Assembly: GCA_950022655.1 (NCBI GenBank)
Contig: OX465580.1
Location: forward strand, 126,649,016-126,713,015
DNA length: 64,000 nucleotides
From: Alentia gelatinosa
Lineage: Eukaryota > Annelida > Polychaeta > Phyllodocida > Polynoidae
Direction: 5' to 3'
A model generated the notes under the pieces. The model was not told the DNA's origin. It saw only the letters and a program-made list of their open reading frames with translations, and searched no databases. The position numbers were made by a program, and so were the translations under genes. Below, piece by piece: positions 44,839-55,838 of this stretch (positions are counted from its first letter, which is position 1; each line of letters begins with the position of its first letter).

Positions 44839-45516
44839 TCAACATTTTAGATACAATCCTTCATTATTTTCAGTGGGATTCCATATATTATTAATGATTT
44901 TCCATGCCCTCTTTGGATTTCCCTTGTTATTTCTTAATTTCTGCTCAACAACCTCCGCTCGGTGTCTTCTTATTTGGGAATTAATTTGCTTTCGTAGATT
45001 CCTAATTTCGACCAATGTAGCTCTGTCCGTTATACTACTCTTTGCTAGCATGCGTAGCAAAGTTGCTCTATATTTTATTTTATCTTTAATATATTTTGGT
45101 AGTTCAATGCCTTCTTTTACTATGATTTCGTAATTACTTATTGGAAAAACCCTATCTAATAGAGAACATATATGCTTTACTAATTGGTCACTGTAGTCGG
45201 TAGTCTCTAGGCCGTCTACTAGTTGGAACTCTTTCATATGTTTAAGGATATCGTCTCCTTTCAACTTATTAAAATTCCTTCCAGTTATATTTTTACGTTC
45301 AAGTTTGGGATTTATACATTTCCGTTGAGCAAAAATGGCAATATGGTCTGAGATATAATGATTTAAGTTTCCAGTTTGTTGCACATATTTGCTGTTAGTG
45401 TATATGTGATCGATGGTGCTCTTTCCCTTGTCGAAAATAAAAGTTTCAGCGGTATCTACTTGATGGAGACAATTTTTGATTAAAAATGATTTCAGTATTC
45501 TGTATTTATTACTCAT
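44839..45516 (-). pseudogene. LINE endonuclease C-terminal part and linker
   Basis: 225 codons. STIDHIYTNS and YISDHIAIF are the closing motifs of the APE endonuclease. A basic, low-complexity linker leads toward the RT. Confidence 0.8.
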
Positions 45517-45678
45517 TCTTGTTTTGGAGTTACGTTGAAGTCGCCTTGTATCCAGATCTCGTAGTTACGATAATCGGGGTCATTAAGTATCTCATTTAAA
45601 TATTCATAACAGGCTTTTACATTTTTATGAGGGGGTCTATGTACTGAGATGATTAATAACCTACGTCAGTTGGGTTCA

Positions 45679-46020
45679 TTAACAGTGCAGGTTAAGATTT
45701 TCATATCTAGGTGTCGATGTACAATACTTCTGTATTCGAGAGAGATATGGCCTAACACTATTTTTAGCATATAGAGCAACACCCCCGCCTATTTTTTCTG
45801 ATTCATAATTACGATCAAGTCTTGTTAAGAAAAGATCGTCTATGCTTAGTAAGTTCGGCGTATGCTTTTCTTTAAGCCAACTTTCGGTTATTGTAATATA
45901 GCTGCACTTTCGAAATATGTCTTTCACTGAATCCAGTTTCGAATATAGACTGTGCATATTCACCGTTAAAAATATATCTCCCTTAAGTTTAGCTAAATCG
46001 TTTGGCATTAAATAAATCAT
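45679..46020 (-). pseudogene. LINE endonuclease N-terminal part
   Basis: Contains IFLTVNMHSLYSKLDSVK, the catalytic-region TITESWLKE and GGGVALYAKNSV. A frame break near 45675 separates it from the VHRPP/GDFN block. Confidence 0.8.
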
Positions 46021-46607
46021 TGAGTTTGTTTATAGTAATCCTTTTAATTAACCAACAATGCACAGCCAGCCACCATACCACACAAGATTCCACACAATCA
46101 TATACAACATATAACATAGAGTGCAATACAATAAAGACACAGTTATACCTGCATCTATATAGCTCCAAGAGCATAGTTACATGTGCATAGTTTATATTAC
46201 CAGAAAGTAGAAGCAGTTTAAATAATTCACTTCTTTGTATTACAAGATTTCACTCCCTCCTGATAAGGAAAAGTTCTTGATGAAGTTCGATGTTTGTGCT
46301 TATAGTCATTCAGTTACGTTCTGCTCTTAGCAAACAGAAGACAGATGTAGGCAGCTCTTAAATTGTTTTAAATCATAATCATAATAAAGTGATTATAGTC
46401 CTCTGTTCACCACAGATTGGTTTCTTGTAACGTATTCTAATGTCAAATAAGTACAATTTAAGCTTTATTTATATAGCAAATGTACTTAAAATAGGTTTCC
46501 CGAACTGCGTGTGGGATTATATACATGCAAATAACTGTCCATGGTGGAATGGAATGGAATGGGAATGGAGTAATCAACCTTCACATCAGCACAACTGACT
46601 TCTCTAA

Positions 46608-47877
46608 GGGAGCGTTCATTATTTATGACAAGGGTGGGGTGTGTGGGTTTTGCTCGGCGAATCCTCCAAAATAAATTGCCCCCCCCCCCCTCGGGAATAC
46701 CTCCAAATGAAATATGCCCCCCCCCCTCGGAAATACCTCAAAATAAAATGCCCCCCCCCCTCGGAAATACCCTAAAATAAACCGCCCCCCCCCCTTGGAA
46801 ATACCTCAAAATAAACCGCCCCCCCCCCCCCGCCAAGTCAAATACCCTGATATACGCCCCCCTCCCCTAGGCAATAGCCTTAAATCGATTCTTTCTCATA
46901 TATATACATGTATTTGTACACATATAATGTAATGTTAAGTAAATAAAGCCAGGTGAATTCTGGCATACAAATTTTAAACATCTATAATCAAATCCTCTAA
47001 TATGCAGCTATCCTGCCCTTGATAAATGTGGACTGTTAATGATGGTTTAAGAGCAATGACTGCAAACTGGCATATTATAGTTATAGGATTAGATATCCGC
47101 CATCTAGGAAGTGAACCCTTAGCCTGTCAGGACATGCTGGCACGGGAGCTTATGTACCTGCTGCTCTGAGACCTATCTTAAGGGTGTGTTCTATTGAGAC
47201 AGTGGAGGCACCAAAAGGACAACTTGTATGTGCTAAGCTACATTGCATGGCGATCATCTGACATTGACCATTGAAATGAGTATAGATCTATACTAATATA
47301 GTGGAGCTGCACCGCATAGGGTCATGGAGCAATCTCCTAACAGCGGTATTGCCTTTGATAGTCTTAGCATATTCATGCACAACCTACAAACTCTAAAATC
47401 ATTGCAGTTTTCTTGTGCAGAAAATAGTCCTGGCTTGTTTTTCATATATTTGAAGATTGCGAATACTAGACCATTTTGCATGGCAGATTACAAGAAGTCT
47501 TAGTATGATAAGCTCCCACTCTACAGACATGGCACTGCCAGGTGTCACAGTACCTCACTTATTATCTTCTCTGCTACAATCACCATGCTTATATATGTAT
47601 ATGTAAATTTCTTAATTCTGCTAGAAGAGATCAGACACTATTGGCCTCTAAATTGTATATCCAAATATCCAAATTATCCAAAATACACAGTTCTAGAACC
47701 TCTTATGTGGGTGAATCACAAAAACATAAATCATTGAAATTGAAATGCCCCACCCAAGCAAATACCTCTAAATAAAATGCCCCCCCCCCCCCACCCAGGC
47801 AAATACTCTCATATAATTTGCCCCCCCCCCTCCAATAGCTCCCCCCCCCCCCCCCCCGCCGTAAATAATGAACGGTC
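46608..47877. mobile_element. Foldback element with poly(C) minisatellite at both ends
   Basis: Terminal inverted repeats are GGGAGCGTTCATTATTTATG at 46608 and TAAATAATGAACGGTCCC ending at 47877. TAA lies just outside both ends (left ...CTCTAA, right TAAATAGG). A 3-bp TAA duplication would fit PIF/Harbinger-type elements (family knowledge). Inside each end is a short array of poly(C) plus AAATACCTCAAAATAAA-type units (46675-46860 and 47745-47855). The core has no recognisable ORF. Confidence 0.68.
46675..46865. repeat. ~35-40-bp poly(C) minisatellite
   Basis: Five units of CCCCCCCCCTCGGAAATACC followed by TCAAAATAAAnnG, differing mostly in C-run length. Confidence 0.9.
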
Positions 47878-48018
47878 CCTAAATAGGCTTTTGTGTAAGA
47901 CAGAAACGGAGCCCCCAGCCCTCCCTACCAAAACCGACCCATTGCGGTGGCGTCATCTGGTATGATCTGATGGAATTGTCAAAGAAGGACGGAGCTGCCC
48001 TCTTTTGTTTAATTACAG

Positions 48019-49332
48019 TACTCCTGCCATAAACAGCATCGAAATCTTGTGACCAACACTTGCACTTTGACCCAGTCTACTGTAAGGACCAGACATCAAA
48101 ATATTGGTTGCGCTACATATCTGGAATCTACAACCTCTAGCCGAAAAGACTGCAGGGCCAGAGTCATCACAATGTTTACTTCGGCATCGCGGACTTACCG
48201 TTTGTGGCGGACGTCCCAGCAAATCTCCGATGTGGGTGCTCGGCGGTCCCGTAGCTTCTGCAGCACGACTGCCACTTTCCGGACTCAAAAGTGGTTATTG
48301 ACGCCACCGCAGCTGTTAGACCGAAGTGGTAAGCGGGCTACCATACAGACCAATGCGGGTTACTTATCCACAGAAGAAACGGTGCGACGTTTCAGTGTCA
48401 CGAACCGAAGGAGTAATAATAATGCAGCGGTCCAAATCGGGGCTGCCAACATCGGGGACGTGTTGTCAAATTACGACACTCTACTGTTGGACTGTGATGG
48501 GGTTCTCTGGGCTAACGACCATTTCACTAAATTCACTGGGATCTCAGAAACTATAAATGAACTACGCACACGAGGAAAACAGCTTTATTTTGTCACAAAT
48601 AACAGTTTACATGCTAGGGAAACTTACCTTAAAAAGTTCAGGACATTAGCTGGATTTGATGCTGAGAAAGAACACGTGTTCGGTGTTGCATATGCAGCAG
48701 CTCTTTATCTGAAAAATATAGCGAAAATCCAAGGGAAATGCTATTTGATAGGAAGTCAAGGAATGGCTACAGAATTGGAAGAAGTTGGGATTCCTTATTT
48801 TGGACTTGGCCCAGATTTAGAGCGCCCATCGATCCATCCAGATGATCTAATGGCCATGCACCTTGACCCTCAAGTTGAAGCGGTTTTGGTTGGATTCGAT
48901 GAGTATTTCAGCTACAATAAGATCTTCAAAGCAGCAAGTTACCTGTCTAACCCCAAATGCCACTATGTTGCAACAAATGACCTTGAGAAGGCTCTGCAGT
49001 TATCTACTCGTCACCGTCAGCCTTTGACAGGTGCCATCATCCCACCCATATCTGTAGCTGCTAGCAGAGAGCCGGTCGTACTGGGCAAACCTCTCCACCA
49101 TCTGTTGGACTGCATTCAGTCACAGGTGACTGGCCTAGATCTCAGTAGGACCTTGATGATTGGAGACTCAATTAAGACTGATATCGCGTTTGCTCACACC
49201 ATAGGTGTAGATTCACTGCTCGTTATGACCGGATCGACCACAGAAAGCCAACTCAGGAAATATGAACAATTGAAACAAAACGTACCAACTTATTATATTG
49301 AGTCATTTTCACGTCTGGGTCACTTCCTTTGA
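48019..49332 (+). CDS. HAD-family phosphatase, glycerol-3-phosphate/phosphoglycolate phosphatase (PGP/PDXP) like
   Basis: The start is ATG 48172 (CACAATGTT), giving 386 residues to TGA 49330-49332; an acceptor-like tttaattacag precedes 48019. HAD motifs are complete: nucleophile Asp107 in DCDGVLW, Thr142 in FVTNNS, Lys306 in GKP, and Asp332/Asp337 in MIGDSIKTDIAF. The order and the C2-type cap between motifs II and III (GFDEYFSYNKI) match animal PGP and pyridoxal-phosphatase proteins. These dephosphorylate small metabolites such as 2-phosphoglycolate and glycerol-3-phosphate or PLP (family knowledge). The ~100-residue N-terminal extension is rich in Arg, Ser and Thr with no acid in its first 19 residues; mitochondrial targeting is possible (inference). 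The whole ORF lies in one exon, which could also reflect an intron-loss or retroposed paralogue. Which subfamily it belongs to is not decided. Confidence 0.88.
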   Translation, partial: YSCHKQHRNLVTNTCTLTQSTVRTRHQNIGCATYLESTTSSRKDCRARVITMFTSASRTYRLWRTSQQISDVGARRSRSFCSTTATFRTQKWLLTPPQLLDRSGKRATIQTNAGYLSTEETVRRFSVTNRRSNNNAAVQIGAANIGDVLSNYDTLLLDCDGVLWANDHFTKFTGISETINELRTRGKQLYFVTNNSLHARETYLKKFRTLAGFDAEKEHVFGVAYAAALYLKNIAKIQGKCYLIGSQGMATELEEVGIPYFGLGPDLERPSIHPDDLMAMHLDPQVEAVLVGFDEYFSYNKIFKAASYLSNPKCHYVATNDLEKALQLSTRHRQPLTGAIIPPISVAASREPVVLGKPLHHLLDCIQSQVTGLDLSRTLMIGDSIKTDIAFAHTIGVDSLLVMTGSTTESQLRKYEQLKQNVPTYYIESFSRLGHFL

Positions 49333-49371
49333 ACAGGTGCAGTGCACATGGGGTGATGCCCTATCAATGTT

Positions 49372-49762
49372 AAGGCCAGTTCATACTGTGCAACTTGGGG
49401 GGGTGGGGGGGGGGGGGTGCTTGTGAGCGGGTACCTCTAATCTCAGACTGGAGGTACCTCCCTTGAAACGTGAGGTACGCCCAGTCGCAAGTTAAATGCC
49501 AATTTGTGTGTGAACCACCCCCCTTGCAACTGGAATGCTTGTGATTGGAGGTACATCGGTATGCCGAGTCTCAAACTAGCGGTATTAATTATCAAACATG
49601 ATTGAAATTCGGAAATGCTTGCGACTGAGCATACCTGAGGTACCTCCAGTCTGAGACTGGCCGTACCTGGTATGCCCAGTCTCAGACTAGCAGGAAATTT
49701 GCAGTTCACACTTTGCGTTTTGAGGTACATGTACCTCAAAACGCAGTGTGAATGGGCCATAA
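49372..49762. repeat. Inverted-repeat family H, copy 2
   Basis: Starts TTAAGGCCAGTTCATACTG and ends CGCAGTGTGAATGGGCCATAA. Internal GGTACCTC and CAGTCTCAGACT motifs are repeated. It lies directly downstream of the phosphatase stop codon, so it may be part of its 3' UTR. Confidence 0.65.
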
Positions 49763-49873
49763 GGCCTCCCTCACGAAGTTGAGTTATAGAAACCTACATA
49801 CAAATTGACAGGGCCAGTTTCTCTTGCCTTATAGTATGTAGTGAACTTAATTGTAATGTCTATGGGCTATATT

Positions 49874-51363
49874 GAATCATCTGAAGCAAATTAGTCAAAG
49901 GGGTTTGGTCATAGCCCAAATAAGTGTAAGAGAGAAAGATTTTTTCGATGGGCCCATTCTATAGATCTATGGATCATTAGCTTTATAGGAGTACATGTTA
50001 AACATTCTTTTTATTCTGCTCTGCAATTATAAGACAAAAACTCAATATTAACTCAATTGTATTTCAAGGCGATATATATCATCATTTTCTCCCAATTAGG
50101 CCGTTTGAACTTGCGAATATAAGCCCAGGTTTGACCAATATGTACATTTATAGGCCCTACTTAAAAATGCATGAATATTTCATAGATCTATATACCTTAC
50201 TGTCAAAGCTTTGTGGGAACACGGTGATTTATATCTCAATATATTAAACGGGTTTAGACTAAAAACAGTTGTAAGATATGTTGCATAAAGTTGAACCTGT
50301 TCTTTTCATCATGATGGGGAGTAGGCCTCATGTGACTGGAGTCCTAGATGATGTGCGACTTTTTAGAAAAGAGCCTGCCCTACTCAGGTAAATAATCTCA
50401 GGAACTAAGATGTATTTTAATTGGTTGAATAAACAGAATATTGAAATGTTATTCACAATACTACGGTCACAATACAGCTATTATTGATCTGATCAGGAGG
50501 AAGGATATACTATGTTATTGAAAAAGGAAAAATGTGTATATTGAAATGCGATTGGCTATTACAACAGGAATCTAAAACGTAACTATCAATCAAAAAAGTT
50601 GCCACCCCTTGGAAATATGAATCATCTGAAGCAAATTAGTCAAAGGGGTTTGGTCATAGCCCAAATAAGTGTAAGAGAGAAAGATTTTTTCGATGGGCCC
50701 ATTCTATAGATCTATGGATCATTAGCTTTATAGGAGTACATGTTAAACATTCTTTTTATTCTGCTCTGCAATTATAAGACAAAAACTCAATATTAACTCA
50801 ATTGTATTTCAAGGCGATATATATCATCATTTTCTCCCAATTAGGCCGTTTGAACTTGCGAATATAAGCCCAGGTTTGACCAATATGTACATTTATAGGC
50901 CCTACTTAAAAATGCATGAATATTTCATAGATCTATATACCGTACTGTCAAAGCTTTGTGGGAACACGGTGATTTATATCTCAATATATTAAACGGGTTT
51001 AGACGAAAAACAGTTGTAAGATATGTTGCATAAAGTTGAACCTGTTCTTTTCATCATGATGGGGAGTAGGCCTCATGTGACTGGAGTCCTAGATGATGTG
51101 CGACTTTTTAGAAAAGAGCCTGCCCTACTCAGGTAAATAATCTCAGGAACTAAGATGTATTTTAATTGGTTGAATAAACAGAATATTGAAATGTTATTCA
51201 CAATACTACGGTCACAATACAGCTATTATTGATCTGATCAGGAGGAAGGATATACTAAGTTATTGAAAAAGGAAAAATGTGTATATTGAAATGCGATTGG
51301 CTATTACTACAGGAATCTAAAACGTAACTATCAATCAAAAAAGTTGCCACCCCTTGGAAATAT
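49874..51363 (+). repeat. 745-bp near-identical tandem duplication
   Basis: Unit 1 is 49874-50618 and unit 2 is 50619-51363. I see only about four or five substitutions between them, including CCTTACTG/CCGTACTG and TATACTATG/TATACTAAG. Neither unit has a recognisable ORF. A poly(C) run follows at 51366-51380. Confidence 0.92.
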
Positions 51364-51525
51364 GAACCCCCCCCCCCCCCCTCCTCCTCTCCCTTATAGA
51401 AAGATTGGGGATGGAACTTGACACTGGACCCGCTTACTTGAGGCAGTACCCCATTCCATCACCCTGCTTTTTATTCACTGTTTTGTGCCCCAATTCTCCT
51501 GGTAATCCAAGGCAAGAAGACATCA

Positions 51526-52330
51526 TTAACCCTTTAAGGATGCATGATGCCTTGAAGCATCAAACAGCCGAGGCCGAACGATGCCTTGAGGCATCATTTC
51601 TTCAAAATATACACAGCTGTTTTTGACAAAGAAATATTGGATTAGTAAACATACAATTTTCACAAAATGTGGGAATAACATTTGCTGTTTTTAAGTAAAA
51701 ATGATATGAATGATAGCATATCATATCACATAATGAAACAATGAAAATATGGGTTCATATGACAATGTGCTTGTCCCCTAGTAGTATAAATGGATACTAT
51801 AGTCTGTCCTTATGCATGCAGCCCTGCAACAGGCACCCATCCTTAAAGACAAATGTCGGTAGGTATCGCAATACCCTCTATATCTTTACTCAGAACTGAA
51901 TTTTAAACAGGTGCCGCCATCTGATTTCATGAAAATATTGCAGTTTCCCATAGACACCAATACTTAAGCACTTAGCTTCTCCAGATGGCCTTCCCATAGA
52001 AGTTAGCAAGGTGACATAGTATTCTTTTAGCATTTCTCATTTGTATATGTTCCCAACTATTGATCAGAATCCAGAATTATTTTTAGATAACAATAGAACA
52101 TCAGTGTCACCTAGCAACAAAGTCAAAATATTGCACTTTCCCATAGACACCAATAGTTAAGCACTTATGTTTTCAGATGGCCTTCCCATAGAAGTTAGCA
52201 TGGTGACATGGCATTTTTATCGCATTTTCTATTTGCTGATATATGGAACTTATATTATCCAGAGATATCTGCAAAAATCAATAGAATTGAGAAATCACCT
52301 AAGTATCAGCATTTGTCTTTAAAGGGTTGA
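51526..52330. mobile_element. TTAA-bounded MITE, copy 4, with nested insertion
   Basis: TTAA-CCCTTTAAGG at the left, CTTTAAAGGG-TTGA at the right (one change from TTAA). Palindromes ATGCCTTGAAGCAT and ATGCCTTGAGGCAT lie near 51547 and 51579. The right part is split by the element at 51849-52316. Confidence 0.75.
51849..52316. mobile_element. Nested inverted-repeat element, 8-bp duplication
   Basis: Ends ACAAATGTCGGT and (mirror) ACAAATGCTGAT. It is flanked by CCTTAAAG (51841-51848) and CTTTAAAG (52317-52324), a 7/8 match, so a hAT-like 8-bp duplication is plausible. Inside, a block with TTTCCCATAGACACCAATA and GATGGCCTTCCCATAGAAGT occurs twice (about 51950-52050 and 52135-52230). Confidence 0.65.
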
Positions 52331-53520
52331 GAAGCTTGGCCTTAACCTATATAAAAGTTTTCTTTATTAGGGGCCGTTAATATAGATTGTATACAAATTT
52401 CTGAATGATTGAAATGACAAACCCAACAGAAAACTATTTTCAGCAGGTTATGTCTTCGCATCACCACACAGCATATGGATTTGATGGTTCCTTCAGTTAT
52501 CATTTTCCAAGATTTACAAAATCATTGGGTTTTTTTATAGTGAATGGGAAAACAATTGATCAACACAGGTGAAACCTTCAAAGAAAATAGGTATGACGTT
52601 ATATTTAGAATTTATAGGAAAATGATAAATGATAGATCAGTTATCATATGTAAGATCACATAATGAAGTTGTCATAGTCAATCGTAATCTATTTATCTAA
52701 TTGGATTCATTTATGGTTATAAATAATAAATACAGTTGACTAAAACACCACTGGGATGCCATATGTGGATCTGAAATTCTCGTTCATAGTGTCCCCCAGC
52801 AAGTTCTAAGTGTTTTTTATCATATAACCATACCAATTATTGGGGTCAATAGGAGAGATTCCCCCTTTTAGCAAGGATTAGGGTTCCACTCACTAGTATC
52901 CCTCGAGTGGAGTTCAGCACTGCTATCGTCCTCTATGAACATGGCTTATTCAATACACCCCTTTTTTTTCATAATTTTATTAGGGTTCAATTCTTACATA
53001 ATTCCAGGCTCGGCTGTTGCCGTTCTGCCGCCTGGTCCCTCTACGTGGTTGAGTACAGATTTAATCTAGTTGGTTGGTTATACATGTTGATATTGGTGGG
53101 TAATGCATGGTATACCACACCAAGCTGATTACTTTAAGGATGGTATGATGGGATGAGATGTGAATGAATGAATGTCCTTTGGTCATTTACATCTAACCTG
53201 ATAACAGCATTCAGCATATGGGACATTTGATAGGTACATTATTTTCAAAACAGAACATTGACACCATACTCTACTATTGGCTTTTAGAACTGACAGGTGC
53301 AATGCAGTCTGAACATGTCACATACATCTAATCAAATAACAATATTCAATATATGGGATATTTTGATTCTTTTTTATACAGAACATTTACACTGTACTCT
53401 ACGATTGGCTTTTAGAGCTGACAGTTGCAACGCAATCTGAACATTTCTATGCCAGGGTTAGGTAGGGTATAATTGAGAACATAGTGGGCAATATAATTTT
53501 GGGTGGGTGTTTTATAATAG
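52331..53520. other. AT-rich intergenic sequence; probable 3' UTR of the truncated LINE at the right
   Basis: A loose ~180-bp duplication is visible at about 53190-53310 and 53320-53440 (both have CATCTAA-C, ATTCA-ATATGGGA and ACTCTAC-ATTGGCTTTTAGA). ATGAATGAATG at 53162-53172 may be the tail repeat of the LINE. Confidence 0.4.
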
Positions 53521-53521
53521 G

Positions 53522-54350
53522 TTAAAATAAATCTTTGGGGGTCATGAGACAAGCAGGGTAGGTCCTCTTCATCATTGATTTGAATTGCTTGATTTCAGTG
53601 ATTTTGGTAAATGTCTCTTTTAAGTCATTCCATATTTTCACAGATTGCACAAAGAATGAGCTATAGAAGACTGGGTGTTTCAGCGGTGGTTGAAGCAGCC
53701 TTAGGCCTTGCTTTCTCCGTAGAGGTAACTCCCTGTTATCTCTTAAGTCTGGTTCTTGAGCAATTGAGTGGGAGTAGAATATCAGGTGTATCTCCCGCCG
53801 TTGTTCTAGTGGTCGTAATTTTGATAAGTCATGCATCTGAGCTGTGGTATATTTTGGCTCCGGTCCCAACATAACTTTATATATTAGTCTAAGTATCCTA
53901 TTCTGTAGACATTGTAGTTGATTTTTTACTTTTTGCGTACCATTATCATAGATAAAGTCACAGTAGTCCAAGTAAGGGATAATTGTTGATTTGTAAATTT
54001 GGAGGGCAGTGGGGGTATCAATGAATTGCCTAATTTTTGTGAGGAGATATTAGAGTAGTATACTAGAGTAGTATTATTAAGTGTGATATTCTTATTGTCT
54101 AATTTTTTGTTATTGTTGTAATTCATCCAGTATGTTTTGTTTTCGTTTAGTGTTAGGAGATTATCCGAGCACCATTTCTCAATTACTGGGGTAATGGTTT
54201 GCATTTGCTCAACATTCTTTGTACTGATTACTGTATCATCAGCGTACAGCACTGTGTGATAATCAGGGTTGGCACATTGTTTTACAAGGTCATTAATATA
54301 AATTATAAATAGGGTAGGCCCAAGCACAGATCTTGGGGTACTCCATACTC
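53522..54350 (-). mobile_element. 5'-truncated LINE, RT fragment
   Basis: It begins within the reverse transcriptase at the GVPQ/RSVLGPTLFI boundary with a one-base frameshift. It then shows YADDTVIS, a C-terminal LYADD-following region (WCSDNLLTLNENKT), and, after another frame break, MDYCDFIYDNG, QNRILRLIYK and SVKIWNDL. It belongs to a family different from the LINE at 42925-46020. A CTT microsatellite at 54358-54383 lies at the truncated end. Confidence 0.85.
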
Positions 54351-54716
54351 CCCTCTACTACTTCTTCTTCTTCTTCTTCTTCTCAAAAGTGTTTACAATC
54401 CATATCTATAATGGCAGAATGTAGGAACTGTTTTAGGCAATCTATATGTCCATAATTTTGATGCTGACTGAAGGAATGGATAAAAAAGAAAAGAATCCCC
54501 CATGTGTACATTTGGCATGTACATTTGGCGGTTAGAAATATTAAATAATATATCTACCCTGTCCAGCTTAAAGGATTGGTGAAATATGTAGTAAATGAAA
54601 ATACAGAACTATACAATAAAATCACATTTATATCTCAATGAGTTAAATTGATATTTACCACTAAGCTCATTTAGTATAAAAGTTAGGTACAAAATTTGAA
54701 CAATAACTGGCTTCTG

Positions 54717-55103
54717 TTAACCCTTTCCCTGCAGCACCCAGTTCCCCTGTTCACCTCTACACGGCAGGCATTGCCTCCCCAAATGACCCTGCTACGGCAG
54801 GCACCTTTTTTGGGAAATAGCAATGTCATGTGATGTGTCATGTGATTTAAGTAATTTACCTTGGTGACTGATCATATTTTATTATACCAAATCTAAGGTC
54901 AATATGCCTATTATAAATTGTCAAAATTTCCTTTAAATCAAACAATTATCTTTTTATCTATTGGGTTTTGTATATAAGTATCAATGATTCCTCTAAGATG
55001 CCTTGAGGCATCTTCCTGCCATAGCCAGAGGAATACCTGGAGGCATCTTCCTGCCGTAGCCAGGGGAATGCCTGGAGGCATCTTTCTGCTGTTAAAGGGT
55101 TAA
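54717..55103. mobile_element. TTAA-bounded MITE, copy 5
   Basis: TTAA-CCCTTTCCCTGCAG at the left, CTGTTAAAGGG-TTAA at the right. Three TGCCTNNAGGCA-type palindromes lie near 54999, 55033 and 55068, spaced about 34 bp apart with CTTCCTGCCATAGCCAG-type linkers. Confidence 0.78.
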
Positions 55104-55321
55104 AATACATTTTAACTTTTTTTATGGTGTTTATTTTGTTCTTTTACAAGCTTATTTTAACTTCTTCGTAATACATCCTTACCTAAGGGGACTATACATG
55201 GACATACAGAATATTAATATGAGAACTACACATGGATATGGTGCATTTGTACATAGGAGGGAACAAATAAAAGTACAATGCTACCATGAGACTTGAGGGG
55301 TAGACTCCTATGAGTATCTAC

Positions 55322-55838
55322 TTAGGGCTGGCGTCCACTGAACTCCTGATGTGCTCCAATATGTCCTATGATGCACCTCCCATTGATTTGTTCCCGATGA
55401 AAAAAACTGTCATAGATTGCCTACAAGTACACTGCAGAGAAAATCGTTCTCACTTGTGAAATACTACTCAGAAAATTATGAAGTTTTGGTTTTAACTAGA
55501 ATATACATAGGCCTGCCTGCATTGTAAAATTGGTGATTTTCGATTAGGTTTGGGTGTCTCAAATCGATACTTCATTAGTTCGACTTTGACATGCGCTTTT
55601 AGTGTTTTAAAAAACATATCTTATATTTTTCTATGTATATTGGTAAAAAAACATCCACAATATTTAATGAATTTTAGTACATTATATGATTAAAATCAAG
55701 ATACTACCTCAAGACTTGCATTGATGTGTAGATTATATCTGAGTGCATATCGAGACCATTATCACCTTTTTTTGGCAGGAGAACCCATACCAATGCATGG
55801 TGAAGTGGCATGTCTAAACATTTGTCAACGGCATGGTC
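55322..55838 (+). repeat. Interspersed repeat family I, copy 1
   Basis: It shares GGCGTCCACTGAAC, TCCTATGATGCACCTCCCA and AGGAGAACCCATACC, among others, with the block at 63372-64000. No coding capacity. It is cut at its right by sequence shared with the Gypsy LTR start. Confidence 0.7.

Larger units (their letters stand above)
42925..46020 (-). mobile_element. Degenerate APE-type LINE (non-LTR retrotransposon) with poly(A) tail
   Basis: A minus-strand relic of about 3.1 kb. From 5' to 3' it has an apurinic endonuclease domain across three frames (TESWL near 45880; VHRPP and GDFN at 45540-45660; IDHIYTN and ISDH near 45350-45430), a reverse transcriptase and a C-terminal region. The 3' end is a ~17-nt A tail (T run at 42925-42941 on plus). 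Several frameshifts and stops separate the blocks, so it is inactive. No ORF1 was found to the right, so the 5' end is truncated or lost. APE plus this RT type places it in the Jockey/CR1/I-like LINE group (inference). Confidence 0.88.
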
